This document shows, piece after piece, positions 61,601 to 64,000 of a stretch of 64,000 bases of DNA. The DNA comes from Oerskovia enterophila (GTDB lineage Bacteria > Actinomycetota > Actinomycetes > Actinomycetales > Cellulomonadaceae). Where the stretch lies: NCBI RefSeq assembly GCF_001692445.1, contig NZ_MAQA01000007.1:38962-102961 (forward strand), read 5' to 3'. A program made the translations under genes and the position numbers. The notes below the pieces were generated by a model. The model searched no databases. It was given only the letters and a program-made list of their open reading frames with translations, and had not been told where the DNA came from. Positions within the stretch are counted from its first letter, which is position 1, and the number at the start of each line of letters is the position of its first letter.

Positions 61601-61603
61601 GGG

Positions 61604-62860
61604 TCAGTTCTCCCCGTCGGTCGTCGTGTGGCCGGAGTAGTCGGCGTGGTGCGGGTTCTCCCAGACGACCGTGCCGCCCATGCCCAGGCCCACGCACATC
61701 GTGGTCAGGCCGTAGCGGACCTCGGGGTGCTGCTCGAACTGGCGCGCCAGCTGGGTCATGAGGCGCACGCCCGACGCCGCGAGGGGGTGACCCACCGCGA
61801 TCGCGCCGCCGTACTGGTTGACGCGCTCGTCGTCGTCGGGCATGCCGAAGTGGTCGAGGAACGCCAGGACCTGGACGGCGAAGGCCTCGTTGATCTCGAA
61901 CAGGCCGATGTCCTCGATGCTCAGGCCGGCCTGGGCCAGGGCCTTCTCGGTCGAGGGGATGGGCCCGATGCCCATGACCTCGGGGTCCACGCCCACGTAC
62001 GCGAACGACACGAGACGCATGCGGGCCGGCAGGCCGAGCTCGGCCGCGACGTCGCCCGCCGCGAGGAGCGAGACCGCCGCGCCGTCGGTCAGCGGGGACG
62101 CGTTGCCCGCGGTGACCTTGCCGCCGGGACGGAACGGTGTCTTGAGGTGCGCGATGTCCTCGACCGTGGTGCCCGGGCGGGGCAGCTCGTCGGCCGTGGC
62201 CAGGCCCCAGCCCTGCTGCGGGTCGCGCAGCGCGATCGGGACGAGGTCCGGCGTCACGTCGCCGTTGGCGAGCGCCTTGGCGTACTTGGCCTGGCTCGCG
62301 ACGCCGTACGCGTCCGCGCGCTCCTTGGTCAGGTGCGGGAAGCGGTCGTGCAGGTTCTCGGCGGTCGCACCCATGACCAGGGCCGTCGAGTCGACGAGCT
62401 TCTCGGCGACGAAGCGCGGGTTGGGGTCCGCGCCCTCGCCCATGGGGTGGTGGCCCATGTGCTCGAGGCCGCCCGCGAGCGTCACGTCCTGGGCGCCGAT
62501 CGCGATGGCCGACGCGGTCGTGGTGACCGCGGTCATGGCGCCCGCGCACATGCGGTCGATCGCGAAGCCCGGGACGGACTTCGGGAGGCCGGCCAGCACG
62601 GCCACGCTCCGGCCGAGCGTCAGGCCCTGGTCGCCCGTCTGGGTCGTCGCGGCCAGCGCCACCTCGTCGATGCGCTCGACCGGGAGCTCGGGGCGGCGAC
62701 GCAGCAGCTCGCGCACGGCCTTCACGGCGAGGTCGTCGGCACGGGTGTCGGCGTAGATGCCGTCGGGACGGGCCTTGCCGAACGGCGTACGCACCCCCTC
62801 GACGAAGACGACGTCGCGGACGGTCCGGCGCGAGCCCGAACCCTTGCTGGCCACAGTCAT
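61604..62860 (-). CDS. fadA: Acetyl-CoA acyltransferase (3-ketoacyl-CoA thiolase, FadA)
   Basis: A 418-residue thiolase that cleaves 3-ketoacyl-CoA. The acyl-accepting Cys is in DRMCAGAMTAV (about residue 100), the base His in GHPLAASGVR and the second Cys in CVGLGMGGTVVW. It begins the two-gene fadA-fadB operon. The ATG at 62860 has CAGGAGATG upstream. A short inverted repeat (62891-62906) precedes it and could be an operator. Confidence 0.93.
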   Translation of the reverse strand: MTVASKGSGSRRTVRDVVFVEGVRTPFGKARPDGIYADTRADDLAVKAVRELLRRRPELPVERIDEVALAATTQTGDQGLTLGRSVAVLAGLPKSVPGFAIDRMCAGAMTAVTTTASAIAIGAQDVTLAGGLEHMGHHPMGEGADPNPRFVAEKLVDSTALVMGATAENLHDRFPHLTKERADAYGVASQAKYAKALANGDVTPDLVPIALRDPQQGWGLATADELPRPGTTVEDIAHLKTPFRPGGKVTAGNASPLTDGAAVSLLAAGDVAAELGLPARMRLVSFAYVGVDPEVMGIGPIPSTEKALAQAGLSIEDIGLFEINEAFAVQVLAFLDHFGMPDDDERVNQYGGAIAVGHPLAASGVRLMTQLARQFEQHPEVRYGLTTMCVGLGMGGTVVWENPHHADYSGHTTTDGEN

Positions 62861-62890
62861 GGCATCTCCTGATCTGGACGGCGGTGTCCC

Positions 62891-62906
62891 TGAGCGTCAC
62901 CGCTCA
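62891..62906. promoter_or_regulatory. Inverted repeat upstream of fadA
   Basis: TGAGCG-TCAC-CGCTCA, about 31 bp before the fadA start. A candidate repressor site or a weak hairpin in the leader. Confidence 0.35.
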
Positions 62907-63066
62907 GCGTTGGTACAGGCTACCCACGGTACCGGGAAAATGCACGAAAGCGTGAGACCGAGTATCTGCAACGGCCGACGGACCCGCTCAACCAGAGGGG
63001 TCGAGGCAGGTCCGTCGGGGAAATCAGGGGCGATCTGGGCGATACGCAGTCTCGCCCGTGGAGAGG

Positions 63067-64000
63067 TCAGTGGCCTCCGCGGAGCTTGCGCACGACCCTC
63101 TTGGCGGTCGGCAGGCCCTTGTTCCAGGCGGTGTACCACATCGAGAACGGCACGTCGATGCTCCCGATCAGCTCGTCCTCGTGGCTCGCGAAGCCGCGCT
63201 TGAACGTCGAGATCCCGTCGTTGAGCAGACCGTTGACGTCGTAGCGCAGCACGCCGCGCTCACGCATCGCGTTGATCGCGTACCACTTGAGACCGTAGTT
63301 GGCGCGCAGCCGCTGGCCCTCCTCGTCCATGCCGCCGTACAGCTCGAACGACGTGCGCGCCGAGGCCGCGAACCACACGAACGAGACCGGCCGGTCGTGC
63401 GGGCCGCCCTCGCGCGAGCGGGCGAAGGCCGCGAAGACGGGCGAGTGCTCGCCGAGCTGGTCGAACACGAGCTCGTAGTAGGAGTCCTCGTGCAGGCCGA
63501 ACCCGGCCCGCTCGGCGGTCTGGCGGTACAGGCGCAGGCACGCCGAGAGCTCAGCACGCGTGGTGACCGGCCGGAACTCGAGGTCCTCGCGCTCGGACTT
63601 GCGGATGTACTGGCGGGTCTTCTTGGCCATGTCGGCCATGAGCTCGTCGGGCGTCTTGCGCAGGTCCAGGATCAGGGTCGTCGGGTAGAGCACGGGGTTG
63701 ACCGCGGGGGCCGCGCCGTCGAGCTCGAGCGAGGTCCCCGCGTCCCAGTCCGGCTCGAGCGTGATGCCCACGCCGCCGACGTTCTCGCGGCACCAGCCCA
63801 CCACGGCCTCCGTGACGCCCGACCGGGTCGCGGGGTAGCCCGTGCCGTCGGGCATGACGACCGGACCACGGGGCACGTAGCTCAGCGCCTTGAACTGCGC
63901 GGGCAGCGAACGGACCAGGACCTGCGCGAGGCCAAGGACCGTGCCGTCCGAGCCCGCGACCTGCAGGCGGCGAGGCGTCCAGGCCCCGGCCCCCTTGACC
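63067..64000 (-). CDS. FemAB-family peptidoglycan bridge ligase (partial)
   Basis: 311 codons of the C-terminal part lie in the window; the start is beyond the right edge. The sequence matches FemX/FemAB aminoacyltransferases, which add bridge amino acids to lipid II: LPAQFKALSYVPRGPV at the visible N-side, KKTRQYIRKSER with the basic substrate loop, then SFVWFAAS and ELYGGMDEEGQRLRANYGLKW, ending GFASHEDELIGSID. It has the tandem GNAT-like fold of this family. It is the only member here and the exact residue added is unknown. Confidence 0.88.
   Translation of the reverse strand, partial: VKGAGAWTPRRLQVAGSDGTVLGLAQVLVRSLPAQFKALSYVPRGPVVMPDGTGYPATRSGVTEAVVGWCRENVGGVGITLEPDWDAGTSLELDGAAPAVNPVLYPTTLILDLRKTPDELMADMAKKTRQYIRKSEREDLEFRPVTTRAELSACLRLYRQTAERAGFGLHEDSYYELVFDQLGEHSPVFAAFARSREGGPHDRPVSFVWFAASARTSFELYGGMDEEGQRLRANYGLKWYAINAMRERGVLRYDVNGLLNDGISTFKRGFASHEDELIGSIDVPFSMWYTAWNKGLPTAKRVVRKLRGGH

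Noticed and set aside
59459..62872. Long + strand frame across the fadB and fadA genes
   Set aside because: Composition is Arg/Ala/Gly/His-rich with no family; the minus-strand genes have complete thiolase and hydratase motifs.

Overview
The window is high-GC DNA of a Gram-positive actinobacterium. Many genes start with GTG, and many appear leaderless, with a -10-like hexamer about 6 to 10 bases before the start codon. Lineage markers (sepH, DUF4193, DUF3710, DUF3159, DUF5998, WhiB, a FemAB-type ligase) together with pyruvate formate-lyase point to a facultatively anaerobic member of Micrococcales, most like Cellulomonadaceae or Promicromonosporaceae. The genus is inferred only from gene content and is not proven.

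Bases 1-5258 are one end of a prophage or related integrative element. A compact leftward early operon (4380 to 1) carries an HTH plus antirepressor reading frame, a frame-broken HTH gene, several tiny proteins, a YqaJ-type exonuclease, a WhiB-like regulator, a zinc-finger-like peptide and the start of a phage replication-type protein. Most genes overlap by 4 nt. The divergent rightward pair (4459-5258) is an XRE repressor and an ImmA/IrrE metallopeptidase, an ImmR/ImmA-like immunity module. Four copies or partial copies of a palindrome related to TATCGGATATCCGATA lie in the control region. The best two cover the putative -10 elements of the divergent leaderless promoters. No integrase is seen at this end; metH begins 171 bp after ImmA.

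Bases 5430-46995 are conserved chromosomal backbone: metH, a tandem GNAT, a YhhN protein, topoisomerase IV subunit A (parC), a GNAT/acyl-CoA-synthetase fusion (Pat type), DUF5998 with a phosphodiesterase, thymidine kinase, sepH, a TRIC channel, an inositol-phosphatase family gene, DUF4193, DUF3093, dut, DUF3710, an OB-fold protein, DUF3159, paired TrkA/RCK potassium regulators divergent from a KimA-like permease, a TrmA/RumA-type RNA methyltransferase, a glycosyltransferase-GtrA fusion, CorA, a CtpE-like P-type ATPase, aconitase (with an 18-bp perfect palindrome over its promoter), DUF1801, DUF4241, an operon guaB1-CoA pyrophosphatase-phosphotransferase, dxs and a YbdK-type carboxylate-amine ligase.

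Bases 46996-50845 form an anaerobic module: pflB and pflA preceded by a 536-bp control region with a DosR/DevR-like box and a perfect CRP-type site. Then follow an alpha/beta hydrolase, RidA, a PIG-L deacetylase, a DHA2-type exporter, a GadC-like amino-acid permease operon (11-codon leader ORF, permease, single-pass membrane protein, all joined by ATGA/GTGA overlaps), a SNF2 helicase with a helix-hairpin-helix region, fadA-fadB for beta-oxidation, and a truncated FemAB-family gene at the right edge. Several intergenic gaps hold long, near-perfect GC-rich hairpins without U-tracts that probably act as bidirectional terminators. No tRNA, rRNA, CRISPR array, transposase or insertion sequence was seen.
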